From the NCBI GenBank assembly GCA_028694405.1, contig JAQUTM010000018.1, positions 1 through 19,501 on the forward strand: 19,501 nt of DNA, given 5' to 3'. This DNA is from Oscillospiraceae bacterium. Its GTDB lineage: Bacteria > Bacillota > Clostridia > Oscillospirales > Ruminococcaceae. The notes beneath the pieces are model-generated. The model made no database searches and had not been told where the DNA came from. It was given only the letters and a program-made list of their open reading frames with translations. Positions 1 to 7,133 of the stretch are shown one piece after another; positions within the stretch are counted from its first letter, which is position 1, and the number at the start of each line of letters is the position of its first letter. Position numbers and translations under genes: made by a program.

Positions 1-1158
1 ATTATCTGCTACCAGCTGTTCAATCTTTCTATCGTTTAAAACAAAGCCCAAGTCTAAATATTTGTCCAAAGAGGCAATGGAAACGTTATCTGCAATAGAA
101 AGCACGCCCAAAATACCGGTCGCACGCCTATCTTCCGTTAACAGCGCAATACTTTTACGAATTGCGTCCTGCGGACGATTGATTTTTATTTCTTCGCCTT
201 TGTAATAAACCTGTCCACGCTCGTGACAACGAATACCAAACAAACCTTCCATTAGTTCGGTACGCTGTGCGCCTACCAGACCACCAACGCCCAAAATTTC
301 ACCTTTACGCAAGGTAAAGTTTACGTCACGGAAGGATTTGGGATTTATAGAAGTAAATTCCTTAACCTCATACACAACTTCACCGGGCTGGTTTTCTCTG
401 TGCGGATACAAATTCGTAAGCTCACGACCTACCATTTTCGTGATAATCGTGTCTGTGGTTAAGTCTTTTGCGTCCCAAGTACCAATGTATTGTCCGTCAC
501 GCATAATCGTAACTTCATCGGATATGCGAAGAATTTCATCCATTTTATGCGATATGTACACAATGGAAACATTCTTTTTTTTCAAATCTTCAATAATTCT
601 AAACAGTGCCTCTACCTCGTTAGCGGTTAACGAAGAAGTCGGCTCGTCCAAAATTAAAACCTTGCAGTCAGCGCTAACTGCTTTGGCAATTTCAACGCTT
701 TGCATTTGAGACACACTTAATGTACCCAGCTTTGCCTTAGGGTCAAAGTTCATTCTAACCTCTTTTAAAAGCTTTGCTGTGTTTTCGTACATTTTTTCGT
801 GGTCAATTACTGGTATAAGCCCCAACAGTTTTTTCATTGGGTAACGGCCAATGTAGATATTTTCGCCTACACTGCGCTCTGGTATTGGCTGTAGCTCTTG
901 ATGAACCATTGCAATGCCATGGTTTAGTGCATCCATTGGATCGGTAATGTTAATTTTCTCACCCTCGTAGTAAATCTCGCCACTGTCCATTTTATAAATG
1001 CCAAACATGCATTTCATCAGCGTAGATTTACCTGCGCCGTTTTCGCCCATTAAGGCATGAACCGTGCCCGGCCTTAGTTTAAGCTGTGCATTATCTAAAG
1101 CTTTTACACCCGGGAAAGTCTTTACGATATCACGCATCTCTAAACGATACTCCGACAT
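1..1158 (-). CDS. mglA: Galactose/methylgalactoside ABC importer, ATP-binding protein (3' end cut by window edge)
   Basis: Cytoplasmic ATPase of a carbohydrate ABC importer of the MglA/RbsA type, which carries two fused nucleotide-binding domains in one chain. The 386 codons present cover the first domain and the start of the second; family members are about 500 residues, so roughly a quarter is missing. Visible in the first domain: Walker A GENGAGKST at residues 38-46, Q-loop Gln87, the family's divergent signature LSVSQ at 147-151 and Walker B LILDEP at 168-173. The linker and second domain begin around residue 255. The ATG at 1156-1158 follows an AGGGGG site 7 bases upstream. It lies 105 bases downstream of the binding-protein gene mglB, with a hairpin between them. 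The permease mglC would be expected beyond the left edge. The galactose-type assignment rests on the mglB partner; RbsA-type sugars cannot be excluded from this chain alone. Confidence 0.93.
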   Translation of the reverse strand, partial: MSEYRLEMRDIVKTFPGVKALDNAQLKLRPGTVHALMGENGAGKSTLMKCMFGIYKMDSGEIYYEGEKINITDPMDALNHGIAMVHQELQPIPERSVGENIYIGRYPMKKLLGLIPVIDHEKMYENTAKLLKEVRMNFDPKAKLGTLSVSQMQSVEIAKAVSADCKVLILDEPTSSLTANEVEALFRIIEDLKKKNVSIVYISHKMDEILRISDEVTIMRDGQYIGTWDAKDLTTDTIITKMVGRELTNLYPHRENQPGEVVYEVKEFTSINPKSFRDVNFTLRKGEILGVGGLVGAQRTELMEGLFGIRCHERGQVYYKGEEIKINRPQDAIRKSIALLTEDRRATGILGVLSIADNVSIASLDKYLDLGFVLNDRKIEQLVADN

Positions 1159-1198
1159 AGACTAGCCCCCTGTCGTTTAATCTAAAAGTTTTAATTCG

Positions 1199-1231
1199 AA
1201 AAATTGCGTGTGCGCTTACACGCACACGCAA
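1199..1231 (-). terminator. Intercistronic hairpin with U-run between mglB and mglA
   Basis: A perfect 11-bp stem (1204-1214 with 1221-1231, arm TTGCGTGTGCG) closes a 6-base loop. Read on the minus strand it is followed by TTTTT at 1203-1199. It sits 33 bases after the mglB stop and 40 bases before the mglA start. This is the usual place for a leaky terminator or RNA-stabilising hairpin that makes the binding protein more abundant than the ATPase. The structure is seen; the degree of read-through is inferred. Confidence 0.8.
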
Positions 1232-1263
1232 TCTTTATAACAATTATACTATTTTTAAAAAAC

Positions 1264-2274
1264 TTAAGCAACTACTTTTACATAGTCAACTGTGTAGTTT
1301 TTCTCCAATTTGTCGCCTTTAGCAGCCAACATTACGCAATCGCCTGCTTGGTGAGACTGGCCAATGTGGTCGTTCAAAACTGTACCTGTCATAGTGCCGT
1401 CTTTAACCATTTGTTGGCACTCTTCCAAAGCATCAACGCCTACCAGGTAGATGTCTTTGCCTACTGTACGGCCGTTAGAAACGATAGCTTGGTAAGCGCC
1501 CAAAGCCATACCGTCATTGTTACAGAAGATAACGTCAATTTTGTCGCCAAACTGTGTCAAAGCTGTGTTAGCAAGCTCTTGGCCTTTTGCTTGGTCCCAG
1601 TCACCGCGCTGTGCAAACAGCTCGTTAACTTTTAAGCCAGCATCTGTCAAAGCTTTGATGGAGAACTCTGTGCGGTATTGAGCATCAACGTTTTCAGGGT
1701 CACCGATGATCATAACGTAGTCAACAACGCCGTTGCCGTTAAAGTCACCTTTGTTCTCTGTAGCAGCAATGATTTCGCCCTGGAATGTACCAGATTGACG
1801 AGCATCAGCACCTACATAGCAGCATTTGTCATAAGTAGCCAAATCTTCAGCTGTGGGCTCACGGTTGATAAATACAACGGGGATATCAGCAGCTTTAGCA
1901 GCCTCGATAACTGTTGTAGCAGCAGAGGACTGAACCAGGTTTACAACCAATACATCAACGCCGTCGGCGATAAATGTGTTAACTTGGTTTGTTTGCTCGG
2001 CTTGATCGTTTTTGCCGTCAACAACGGTAACGTCGCAGCCTAAACCTTTCAGGTAGCTCTCAAGCTCCTGACGGTACAAGGTCATGAAGTTATCATCAAA
2101 TTTGTAGATACATACACCTACTTTAAGAGCTTTGTCTGCGGGAGCCTCAGGAGCAGCTGTAGAAGTGCTTTCTGCAGCGGGGGTGGAAGCAGGTGTAGAA
2201 GCAGCGGAGCCGCCACATGCTACCATTGTAAGTGCCAAGGCACATACCAAAACGAGTGCAAGTAATTTTTTCAT
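1264..2274 (-). CDS. mglB: Galactose/glucose-binding lipoprotein of an ABC importer
   Basis: Substrate-binding lipoprotein (336 aa) that captures galactose or glucose outside the membrane and delivers it to the Mgl importer. The start is ATG 2272-2274, preceded by AAAGGAGAG; a longer frame upstream has no such site. Residues 1-20 are a lipoprotein signal peptide ending in VAC with the lipid cysteine at 20, followed by a Ser/Thr/Ala/Pro linker to about residue 48. Family marks are FINREP (about 136-140), NNDGMALGA (252-260) and GVDAL near 279. The segment DFNGNGVVDY at 177-186 lines up with the calcium-binding loop of E. coli MglB (Asp-x-Asn-x-Asp-x-Gln). The second Asp position is Asn here and the Gln position is Val, so calcium may bind differently. 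It is the first gene of the mgl operon, with its own promoter upstream. Confidence 0.93.
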   Translation of the reverse strand: MKKLLALVLVCALALTMVACGGSAASTPASTPAAESTSTAAPEAPADKALKVGVCIYKFDDNFMTLYRQELESYLKGLGCDVTVVDGKNDQAEQTNQVNTFIADGVDVLVVNLVQSSAATTVIEAAKAADIPVVFINREPTAEDLATYDKCCYVGADARQSGTFQGEIIAATENKGDFNGNGVVDYVMIIGDPENVDAQYRTEFSIKALTDAGLKVNELFAQRGDWDQAKGQELANTALTQFGDKIDVIFCNNDGMALGAYQAIVSNGRTVGKDIYLVGVDALEECQQMVKDGTMTGTVLNDHIGQSHQAGDCVMLAAKGDKLEKNYTVDYVKVVA

Positions 2275-2358
2275 AATAAATTTTCTCTCCTTTGAAAATT
2301 TTTGTGCGGCAAATGCAATCAATTTAAAAATGGATTATATTTGCAGCTTATCACTTTG

Positions 2359-2379
2359 GCGGTACAATGTTTATACCGC
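2359..2379 (-). promoter_or_regulatory. Dyad in the mglB leader, candidate operator
   Basis: GCGGTA and TACCGC form perfect 6-base inverted arms separated by 9 bases. They are centred about 17 bases downstream of the predicted transcription start of mglB. The position fits a roadblock operator for a sugar-responsive repressor, or a leader hairpin. It does not look like a classical catabolite-response element. No regulator gene is adjacent. Confidence 0.35.
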
Positions 2380-2392
2380 TTTCGTTGCTCTT

Positions 2393-2421
2393 ATGCTATC
2401 ATTTCGTTTGGTTAATGTCAA
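2393..2421 (-). promoter_or_regulatory. Sigma-A-type promoter of the mgl operon
   Basis: On the minus strand a perfect -35 TTGACA (2421-2416) is followed by a 17-base spacer and a -10 TAGCAT (2398-2393). This is 4 of 6 in the -10 and ideal spacing. Transcription would start near 2386, giving a leader of about 110 bases to mglB. Confidence 0.75.
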
Positions 2422-2626
2422 CAAAAATAACAAATTTGATACTGTTTTTTAATTATTTTTTACCACTTTTGTTTATTTTAACTACCTTTTTTGGTAAGAT
2501 TTGTGCAAAAGTAACACCTCTTTAAATTTTGTGCTTTTTTCTCTTGTATAATGGATTTTTGTTTCATAAGATTGCTATTTTTTGATGTTTTCCACAATAA
2601 TTTTACAGTGTAATTATGCATAATAA

Positions 2627-2656
2627 AAAAAACAGCGGGTTTATCCGCTGTTTTTT
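2627..2656 (-). terminator. Intrinsic terminator of the HAD phosphatase operon
   Basis: A perfect 12-bp inverted repeat (arm AAAAAACAGCGG at 2627-2638, partner at 2645-2656) closes a 6-base loop. The GC core is CAGCGG, and on the minus strand a run of T continues past the stem. It lies 36 bases beyond the stop of the HAD gene. The flanking A and T runs could let it act on either strand. Confidence 0.85.
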
Positions 2657-2691
2657 GCATTTCTTACAACAAAATTTGTGCAAAAGTTCTC

Positions 2692-3546
2692 TTAATCTTC
2701 TAAGCGTTGTTTTTTTTGTTTCCACTCTTTTTTCAGCCATTTATAAACACCGTCTTGGGTGTTAGCGCCAATTACTTGGGTGGCAGCTTGCTTAAGCTGC
2801 GGCAACGCATTTTGTACGGCACAGCTTATATCAGACATTTCAAACATAGGTAAATCGTTGATGTTATCTCCAAAACTAACCAGTTTATCTTTCTTGTAAA
2901 ACTGCATTACCTTTTTAATCGCCAATGCTTTTGTACTTGTTGTATTGTATATTTCCAAATAGCAGCCGCCGCTTCCGTATTCATCAGGGTAATAATAAGC
3001 ATGTACTCCCTCTATTTTTATAACCGTTTCATAGATAGGACGCACAATTTCTTCTGTATCAATTACCAACAGCATGGCCACTTGTTTATCCTGCACACTG
3101 TTAAACAAGTGGTCTGTTTGCTCAAACGTTTTGTAGGGTGTACCATAGCGCGGCTGTACAAAAATGCGTTCACTTTCACTTGCGTGACACTTGTAATATA
3201 CCTTTAAACGTCGTTCATCTTCCACCGCATAACACAAAGCCGAGTGGTTTGCTTGCTCTAAAATAGAACAAAGTTGCGCTACCACTGCAAGGGGAATTGT
3301 CTCTACATGGATATAAACACCTTTAGCTGTGTCGTAAATAAGCGTTCCCGTCATGCAAATGATAGGCAGACGTAAATGTAACCTGCTTAACAGAGGCATA
3401 ACAGTAGCAGGGCTGCGGGCTGTAGCCACAGTAAACGCAAGTCCCTGCTCTATCAGGGTGTTAAGTCCCTGCGCCGTCTCATCACTTAAACAGCCTTGCG
3501 CGTTTAGCAGTGTACCATCTAAATCGGATACATACAGCGTGCTCAT
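2692..3546 (-). CDS. Cof-type HAD-superfamily hydrolase
   Basis: Cytoplasmic phosphatase (284 aa) of the HAD superfamily, Cof/YkrA (IIB cap) group, which typically removes phosphate from sugar phosphates or flavin precursors; the substrate here is unknown. Motif I DLDGTLL has the nucleophile Asp8 and acid/base Asp10. Motif II is Thr42 in ATARS. Motif III is Lys206, and motif IV GDNINDLPM has the metal-binding Asp227 and Asp231. The cap domain falls between about residues 85 and 195. The ATG (3544-3546) touches the stop of the upstream aminopeptidase gene with no gap. Only a weak purine-rich site precedes it, so translation is probably coupled to that gene. The transcript ends at the hairpin 36 bases downstream. 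Confidence 0.9.
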   Translation of the reverse strand: MSTLYVSDLDGTLLNAQGCLSDETAQGLNTLIEQGLAFTVATARSPATVMPLLSRLHLRLPIICMTGTLIYDTAKGVYIHVETIPLAVVAQLCSILEQANHSALCYAVEDERRLKVYYKCHASESERIFVQPRYGTPYKTFEQTDHLFNSVQDKQVAMLLVIDTEEIVRPIYETVIKIEGVHAYYYPDEYGSGGCYLEIYNTTSTKALAIKKVMQFYKKDKLVSFGDNINDLPMFEMSDISCAVQNALPQLKQAATQVIGANTQDGVYKWLKKEWKQKKQRLED

Positions 3547-4785
3547 TTAAAACGCCCACTGTCCATTTTTAAAAATTTCCACCGCTTGGCCGTCCTTTGT
3601 ATAACCGGTAATTTGTGTATCTGCAGCGCCCACCATAACATCTTCGTGCACAACACTGTCGTTTACGCCTTTTTCCAGCAGCTGCTCTTTTGACATTGAG
3701 GTACCGCCTTTAACCGTACCTGGATAGCCGGCACCAAAAGCAATGTGGCAAGCTGCATTCTCGTCAAACAAGGTGTTATAAAATAAAACGTTAGCCTTGT
3801 TAATGGGGCTGCTTACCGGCACCAGTGCAATTTCGCCTATGTGGCGTGCTCCCTCGTCGGTGTCTAACAACATACCCAACAATTCTTGCCCACTGGTAGC
3901 ACTGTATTCGGTAACTTTGCCGTCTTTAAAGGTTACGCTAAAGTTTTCAATCAATGAACCGTTGTAAACATACGGTTTTGTGCCTTTTACCACGCCGTTA
4001 ACGCGGTCTTTATGCGGAGCCGTAAAAACCTCCTCGGTAGGAATATTGGCAATAAAGCGGTAGCCCTCGGGGGTATGGCTTTGGGCGCCCTCCCACACAT
4101 GGTCATCTGCCAAACCAATTACCAAATCCGTTCCGTTTCCGCTTTGCATATGAATTCTATCCAAGTGCAAACTGTTTAAATGGTCACGCCATTTACACAT
4201 TTTTGCAATGTGCTCTTTCCACTCACCTACAGGGTCTCCGTTTGTTACACGGCAAACATCAAAAATTGTTTTCCACAATTTTTCTACCGCTTCCTGCTCT
4301 GTAAAGCCGGGGAAAATTTTACTTGCCCACGGAGCACTTGGCACAGCAACAATACACCACTGTACGCGGTCGTTCATGGTGTATGACCGCCAATTTTTCA
4401 AGGCGCTACGTCTTGCAATACCTGCTTTATCCACTTTGGTGCCATCTAAGCCCTTGTAAATTTCGGGATTGGGGGAAATAATGTGCAGTACACACGCACC
4501 GCCCTCACTCTCGGCGTAATCCAAATAGGAGCGCTCTATATAGGGTTTCACATCTGTCAATACGTCTAACGCAGTACGATCCATTTTGATGCGGCTTAAG
4601 TTCTCATCACCGTAGTGTACCACAACCTCACGCGCACCTTTAGCATATGCTACCTCTGCACACGCACGCGCAAAATCAGCGTTCATCACATCGCAGTTGA
4701 TAATAAGTGTCTGATTTTTTTGAGGATTTACACCGATTTCCACCGCAAACTCAGCATATTTTTTTAATAATTCTGTGTGTGTCAT
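3547..4785 (-). CDS. M29-family aminopeptidase (AmpS/PepS-like)
   Basis: Cytoplasmic leucyl-type aminopeptidase (412 aa, the usual family length) of peptidase family M29, which uses a two-metal centre to remove N-terminal residues from peptides. Residues matching the known metal and catalytic set of the Thermus and Staphylococcus enzymes are visible. They are Glu251/252 in IPTEEVF, Glu318 in GEIALVP, His347 in CHIAF, Tyr354, and His380 with Asp382 in VHEDVMVG. The start ATG has an AGGAG site 7-8 bases upstream. The HAD phosphatase gene follows immediately and the LURP-one-like gene lies 89 bases upstream, so the three probably form one transcription unit. No signal peptide is present. Confidence 0.94.
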   Translation of the reverse strand: MTHTELLKKYAEFAVEIGVNPQKNQTLIINCDVMNADFARACAEVAYAKGAREVVVHYGDENLSRIKMDRTALDVLTDVKPYIERSYLDYAESEGGACVLHIISPNPEIYKGLDGTKVDKAGIARRSALKNWRSYTMNDRVQWCIVAVPSAPWASKIFPGFTEQEAVEKLWKTIFDVCRVTNGDPVGEWKEHIAKMCKWRDHLNSLHLDRIHMQSGNGTDLVIGLADDHVWEGAQSHTPEGYRFIANIPTEEVFTAPHKDRVNGVVKGTKPYVYNGSLIENFSVTFKDGKVTEYSATSGQELLGMLLDTDEGARHIGEIALVPVSSPINKANVLFYNTLFDENAACHIAFGAGYPGTVKGGTSMSKEQLLEKGVNDSVVHEDVMVGAADTQITGYTKDGQAVEIFKNGQWAF

Positions 4786-4874
4786 TTTTCTTCTCCTGTT
4801 CTTTTTTCCAGCTTTGCTTTATAAAAACTTCTACTACTTCATTTTATCCCTTTTGCCGCTTAACATACACCGTA

Positions 4875-5357
4875 TTAAGAAGCATTGTGCTGCTGCTGTA
4901 CATTATCTATGGCTATTACCAGCGCTGTAAAAAAAGCGGCATCTTTTTCTTGTGCAACTTGTAAACAGTAACTGTCACCCCATGTCATCCACGCTTTTTG
5001 CACGGTGCCCAGCAGCCTACCGTTACAATAGATAGAAAAATCATGCTCCCAAAAGCTGCCCTCAATATCAAAACTGCCATAGCTGCTTTCTACACGCAAT
5101 TTTGTACGAAAAAGCGCAAGTTGCTCCTGCACACTGGCACACAAGTTTTCTTGAGCGTAAATATCATAGGCATGCATAAAGCTTAGCACTTTTTGTTTGA
5201 TGTAAAACAACTCTCTGTCCTGCATATCATACAGCCTAAGTTTAGAGCCAATGGAAAATATCTCACCTTCGCAATAGTAAAGCGGCTCGCCTGCTTCGTT
5301 GTAAATGTCAAATTTGTCGTTAAAAGAAAACACTTTTTGTCGAATATACAGCTTCAT
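4875..5357 (-). CDS. LURP-one-related (YxjI-like) protein
   Basis: A 160-residue protein with the repeated pattern of the LURP-one/Tubby-like fold, as in B. subtilis YxjI. Successive strands read MKLYIRQKVFSF, then KFDIYNEAGEPLYYCEG, then a second RELFYIKQKVLSF with DIYA. No enzymatic motif is visible and the function of bacterial members is unknown; membrane-lipid association is only proposed for the fold. I choose ATG 5355-5357 because AGGAGAAAG lies just upstream, which removes 8 residues from the longest frame. A terminator-like hairpin lies 32 bases upstream of the start. The gene ends 89 bases before the M29 aminopeptidase and probably leads that unit. Confidence 0.8.
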   Translation of the reverse strand: MKLYIRQKVFSFNDKFDIYNEAGEPLYYCEGEIFSIGSKLRLYDMQDRELFYIKQKVLSFMHAYDIYAQENLCASVQEQLALFRTKLRVESSYGSFDIEGSFWEHDFSIYCNGRLLGTVQKAWMTWGDSYCLQVAQEKDAAFFTALVIAIDNVQQQHNAS

Positions 5358-5388
5358 ATACTTTCTCCTATTTTCGTGCAAGCTTTGT

Positions 5389-5429
5389 AAAAACGCCTGT
5401 ACACACCGCTGTTACGGCAGGCACAGGCG
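5389..5429 (-). terminator. Terminator/attenuator-like hairpin after glycyl-tRNA synthetase gene
   Basis: On the minus strand CGCCTGT (5429-5423) and ACAGGCG (5400-5394) form a perfect 7-bp stem, followed by TTTTT (5393-5389). The 22-base interior can form further short pairs. It lies about 75 bases after the glyQS stop and only 32 bases before the LURP-one-like start. It can therefore act as the glyQS terminator or as an attenuator in the leader of the next unit. Confidence 0.7.
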
Positions 5430-5474
5430 CTTTCAATTCTTTTAAAACCGCAGCATTTAATTTTGTAACATCTT

Positions 5475-5492
5475 ATACGAAACGTATGTCAA
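5475..5492 (-). promoter_or_regulatory. Possible -35 element with small palindrome upstream of the LURP-one-like gene
   Basis: On the minus strand a perfect TTGACA (5492-5487) runs directly into ATACGTTTCGTAT (5487-5475), a palindrome with 5-base arms. No good -10 lies at 17 bases; the nearest candidate is TACAAA at 19 bases. The palindrome next to the -35 would suit a repressor, but the promoter is not secure. Confidence 0.3.
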
Positions 5493-5502
5493 AACAGTAC
5501 AA

Positions 5503-6906
5503 TTAAAACTCCAGCTTTTTCTCAATGTAGGTGCGCAGTTCGCTAATGGCGATACGCTCCTGCTGCATGGTGTCGCGGTCACGTACAGTTACGCAGTTAT
5601 CAGCCTCAATACCCTTTTCCGCGTCTCCTACAGTATCAAAATCTACCGTAATACAAATAGGTGTACCAATTTCGTCTTGACGACGGTAACGTTTACCGAT
5701 AGACCCCGCCTCATCGTAATCAACCATAAAATATTTGCTCAGCTCTGTTTGAATTTCATTTGCCTTTGCTCCCAATTTTTTGGAAAGAGGCAAAACACAG
5801 GCTTTAAACGGTGCAAGCGCAGGGTGTAAACGCATTACTACGCGTGTATCGTTCTTTTCTGCATCTACTACTTCTTCATCATAAGCTTCTACCAAAAATG
5901 CAAGTGCTACACGGTCTGCGCCCAAAGAGGGCTCTACTACATAAGGAATATAGTGTTCGTTGGTTTCCGGGTCAAAATACTCCAAGGATTTTCCGCTTGC
6001 CTCTTGGTGACGGCCCAAATCATAATTAGTACGGTCTGCTATACCCCACAGCTCACCCCAACCAAACGGGAACAGATACTCAATATCTGTAGTGGCTTTA
6101 GAATAGAAGGAGAGCTCCTCTTTTTCATGGTCTCTCAAACGCATGTTTTCTTCGGTAATACCCAAATTTAGCAAGAAGTTTTTGCAGTAGTCTTTCCAAT
6201 AGTAGAACCAATCCAAATCCGTATCCGGTTTGCAAAAAAACTCACATTCCATCTGCTCAAACTCTCTGATACGGAAAATAAAGTTACCCGGGGTAATTTC
6301 GTTACGAAAGGATTTACCGATTTGGCAAACGCCAAACGGCAGCTTGCGGCGGGTTGTGCGCTGAATATTTGCAAAGTTTACAAAAATACCCTGTGCTGTT
6401 TCCGGACGCAGATAAACTTCATTTTTTGCGTCCTCGGTAACACCCATAAAGGTTTTAAACATCAAATTAAATTTGCGAATGTCGGTAAAGTTTTTGCTGC
6501 CGCAATCCGGACAGGCAACGCCGTTATCTTTAATGTAAGCGCTCATCTCTTCAAAGGTCATGCCCTCAGCATGGCCGCCCACATCTTCAATCAATTTGTC
6601 GGCGCGGTGACGTGTGTGACAGTCTTTACAATCCATCAAGGGGTCACTAAATCCGCCCACATGACCGCTTGTTATCCATGTTTGGGGGTTCATCAAAATG
6701 GCGCTGTCTAAGCCCACGTTAGTAGGGCTTTCCTGCACAAATTTTTTCCACCAAGCTTTTTTTACGTTGTTTTTAAATTCTACACCAAGAGGACCAAAGT
6801 CCCAGCTGTTGGCAAGACCACCGTAAATTTCGCTACCGGGAAAAACAAACCCTCTGTTTTTGCAAAGAGCAATTACTTTATCCATAGTTTTTTCGCTGTT
6901 CTTCAT
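5503..6906 (-). CDS. glyQS: Glycyl-tRNA synthetase, single-chain type
   Basis: Charges tRNA-Gly with glycine and ATP in the cytoplasm. This is the dimeric alpha2 form (467 aa) found in many Gram-positives, archaea and eukaryotes, not the two-subunit glyQ/glyS form. Class II motifs are visible. Motif 2 is FRNEITPGNFIFRIREFEQME (about 200-220, shown here as one family mark), with GSEIYGGLANSWDFGP near the N-terminus and motif 3 GADRVALAF at 329-337. Two CxxC pairs (Cys93/96, Cys132/135) form the zinc-binding insertion. The C-terminal anticodon-binding domain starts near residue 365. The start ATG 6904-6906 has AGGAGG 7 bases upstream; a longer frame begins 24 codons earlier without a site. A near-consensus promoter lies about 80 bases upstream. 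No T-box leader is visible in that short distance. Confidence 0.97.
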   Translation of the reverse strand: MKNSEKTMDKVIALCKNRGFVFPGSEIYGGLANSWDFGPLGVEFKNNVKKAWWKKFVQESPTNVGLDSAILMNPQTWITSGHVGGFSDPLMDCKDCHTRHRADKLIEDVGGHAEGMTFEEMSAYIKDNGVACPDCGSKNFTDIRKFNLMFKTFMGVTEDAKNEVYLRPETAQGIFVNFANIQRTTRRKLPFGVCQIGKSFRNEITPGNFIFRIREFEQMECEFFCKPDTDLDWFYYWKDYCKNFLLNLGITEENMRLRDHEKEELSFYSKATTDIEYLFPFGWGELWGIADRTNYDLGRHQEASGKSLEYFDPETNEHYIPYVVEPSLGADRVALAFLVEAYDEEVVDAEKNDTRVVMRLHPALAPFKACVLPLSKKLGAKANEIQTELSKYFMVDYDEAGSIGKRYRRQDEIGTPICITVDFDTVGDAEKGIEADNCVTVRDRDTMQQERIAISELRTYIEKKLEF

Positions 6907-6989
6907 ATCGTTTCCTCCTAATATTCCCATTAAAGCGTGGCTTTTGCCAGCAAGACAAAACACGCCATATTTGTGCATATATGCCTATT

Positions 6990-7018
6990 ATTGTACGGCT
7001 ATTTCGATGTTTCGTCAA
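6990..7018 (-). promoter_or_regulatory. Sigma-A-type promoter of glyQS
   Basis: On the minus strand TTGACG (7018-7013) and TACAAT (6995-6990) are separated by 17 bases, each 5 of 6 to consensus. Transcription would start near 6983, leaving a leader of about 77 bases. That is too short for a canonical T-box plus terminator. The leader contains a small hairpin, TGGC-AAAA-GCCA (6949-6938). Confidence 0.8.
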
Positions 7019-7032
7019 TAGGATATAACAGC

Positions 7033-7112
7033 AAAAAACGGTGTACTGCCCAAATGATAGTCTGCTCGCGTATCCCGACGCAAGCTGTACTATAATAAAA
7101 GGCAGTACACCG
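7033..7112 (-). terminator. Long composite hairpin terminator
   Basis: Read on the minus strand, a perfect 12-bp stem (7112-7101 with 7050-7039, arm CGGTGTACTGCC) is followed by TTTTTT (7038-7033). Its 50-base interior is not unpaired. ATAGT (7093-7089) pairs with ACTAT (7061-7057), and CTTGCGT (7084-7078) pairs with ACGCGAG (7071-7065) with one G-U pair, around a 6-base loop. It starts 22 bases after the DUF4428-like gene stop and just precedes the glyQS promoter, so termination of the upstream gene is its likely job. Confidence 0.8.
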
Positions 7113-7133
7113 CATGAAATAACTCTATGTAGC

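Larger units (their letters stand above)
2275..2691. other. Non-coding stretch between mglB and the HAD phosphatase gene
   Basis: These 417 AT-rich bases hold the mglB leader, dyad and promoter, and the terminator of the HAD gene. A 14-base direct repeat, ATTTGTGCAAAAGT, occurs at 2499-2512 and 2674-2687. A possible 60-codon minus-strand frame at 2478-2660 begins inside the terminator hairpin and has no ribosome binding site, so I do not call it a gene. Nothing else recognisable was seen. Confidence 0.6.

Noticed and set aside
2478..2660. 60-codon minus-strand frame between mglB and the HAD gene
   Set aside because: Its start lies inside the HAD terminator hairpin, it has no ribosome binding site and its composition is that of AT-rich non-coding DNA.
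6907..7032. T-box riboswitch for glycyl-tRNA synthetase
   Set aside because: The leader from the promoter to the start is only about 77 bases, and no T-box core (AGGGTGGNACCGCG-like) is visible on the minus strand.
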